NCBI GenBank assembly: GCA_937989795.1
Contig: CALKBB010000362.1
Location: 1 to 6,139, forward strand
Direction of reading: 5' to 3'
DNA length: 6,139 nucleotides
DNA from: an uncultured Collinsella sp.
GTDB lineage: Bacteria; Actinomycetota; Coriobacteriia; Coriobacteriales; Coriobacteriaceae
A program made the position numbers and the translations under genes. The notes under the pieces are model-generated. The model did no database searches. It saw only the letters and a list, made by a program, of their open reading frames with translations, and was not told the origin of the DNA. Every line of letters starts with the position of its first letter. Position 1 is the first letter of the stretch. Below are positions 5,609 to 6,139 of the stretch, piece by piece.

Positions 5609-5660
5609 GGGTGCGGCTTTCGAATCCGGGTGGACATGGCACAGGGGTGGCGCGGGACAA

Positions 5661-5690
5661 ACGTTACTGATGAATTTGCCCGCGTGGCAA
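5661..5690 (-). promoter_or_regulatory. Weak candidate promoter before the C26 hydrolase gene
   Basis: On the minus strand, TTGCCA (5685-5690), one mismatch from the -35 consensus, is followed after 18 bases by TAACGT (5661-5666), a poor -10. It would allow the hydrolase gene to be transcribed independently of the ABC gene. No terminator hairpin is evident between the two genes, so read-through from upstream is equally possible. Confidence 0.18.
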
Positions 5691-5695
5691 TTGGG

Positions 5696-6139
5696 CTAGT
5701 GGCCCTTAATGGAGTTGAGGAAGTCCTGGGCGCGCTTGGTCTTGGGGTGGTCGAAGAACTCGTCGGGTGTGCCGGTTTCCACGATCTGGCCGTCGGCCAT
5801 AAACACGACGCGGTCGGCCACGCGGCGGGCGAAGTTCATCTCGTGCGTGATGACGATCATCGTCATGCCCTGCTGGGCCAGACGGACCATGACCTCGAGC
5901 ACCTCGTTGATCATCTCGGGGTCCAGCGCGCTTGTGGGCTCGTCAAAAAGCATGGCCTTGGGTTGCATGGCAAGCGAACGTGCGATGGCTACACGCTGTT
6001 GCTGGCCGCCCGAGAGCTGTGCGGGCACCTTATCGGCCTGCTCGGCAACGCCCACGCGGCCCAGCAGGTCCATGGCGCGCTCACGAGCTTCCTCCTTGGA
6101 GACGCCCAGCACATCGACCGGTCCCAGCATGACGTTCTG
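5696..6139 (-). CDS. glnQ: Polar amino-acid ABC transporter ATP-binding protein (GlnQ type), C-terminal part
   Basis: The last 147 residues are visible; roughly the first 100, including the Walker A and Q-loop, lie beyond the right edge. Present in order are the ABC signature LSGGQQQR (42-49 of the visible part), Walker B with LFDEPTSALD (64-73) and the H-loop His99 in VITHEM. The QNVMLGPVxVLGVSKEEA start and the C-terminal GQIVETGTPDEFF segment are typical of GlnQ/HisP-type ATPases that energise uptake of glutamine or other polar amino acids at the membrane. The frame is open to the window edge, so the ATG at 6130 is internal and not the start. Permease and binding-protein genes are expected upstream, outside the window. 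The substrate is not determined by this subunit, so the symbol indicates family only. Confidence 0.92.
   Translation of the reverse strand, partial: QNVMLGPVDVLGVSKEEARERAMDLLGRVGVAEQADKVPAQLSGGQQQRVAIARSLAMQPKAMLFDEPTSALDPEMINEVLEVMVRLAQQGMTMIVITHEMNFARRVADRVVFMADGQIVETGTPDEFFDHPKTKRAQDFLNSIKGH

Overview
The window comes from a fairly GC-rich genome. Gene style, intergenic palindromes and protein types (a SEC-C-tagged type I methionine aminopeptidase, a compact multi-domain GGDEF/REC/HD-GYP protein) suggest a gut actinobacterium of the Coriobacteriia, perhaps Collinsella. This placement is inference from pattern recognition, not a database result.

Layout from left to right. (1) 1-160, minus: the N-terminal end of a methionine aminopeptidase that runs off the left edge. 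(2) 161-410: a non-coding gap holding two large, closely spaced inverted repeats (218-297 and 303-369) and a likely -10 element for the aminopeptidase. (3) 411-1187, minus: a radical SAM enzyme resembling the TYW1-like/COG0731 group, with a well-placed ribosome binding site. (4) 1188-1422: a divergent intergenic region with a dyad. (5) 1423-2220, plus: an alpha/beta hydrolase. (6) 2221-2431: a spacer containing repeated TGTAACA/TGTTAACA elements. (7) 2432-4312, plus: a 626-residue signalling protein with a cysteine-containing PAS-like N-terminus, a degenerate GGDEF domain, a receiver domain and an HD-GYP phosphodiesterase domain. (8) 4337-4693, plus: a stand-alone Hpt phosphotransfer protein 24 bases downstream. 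(9) 4737-4777: a strong GC-rich hairpin between convergent genes, with a competing alternative pairing. (10) 4799-5608, minus: a class I glutamine-amidotransferase-like peptidase C26 hydrolase. (11) 5696-6139, minus: the C-terminal part of a GlnQ-type amino-acid ABC transporter ATPase that runs off the right edge.

Two groups look functionally coherent. The 626-residue protein and the Hpt protein form a two-gene unit that fits a phosphorelay (Hpt to REC) controlling cyclic-di-GMP hydrolysis. The cyclase-like domain has lost its catalytic signature but keeps an RxxD I-site at canonical spacing, so it may sense c-di-GMP rather than make it. The ABC ATPase and the C26 hydrolase lie in the same direction 87 bases apart and may link amino-acid uptake to hydrolysis of a gamma-glutamyl compound. 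The most interesting points are the domain arrangement and residue changes of the signalling protein, the paired palindromes at 218-369, and the mutually exclusive hairpins at 4718-4777.
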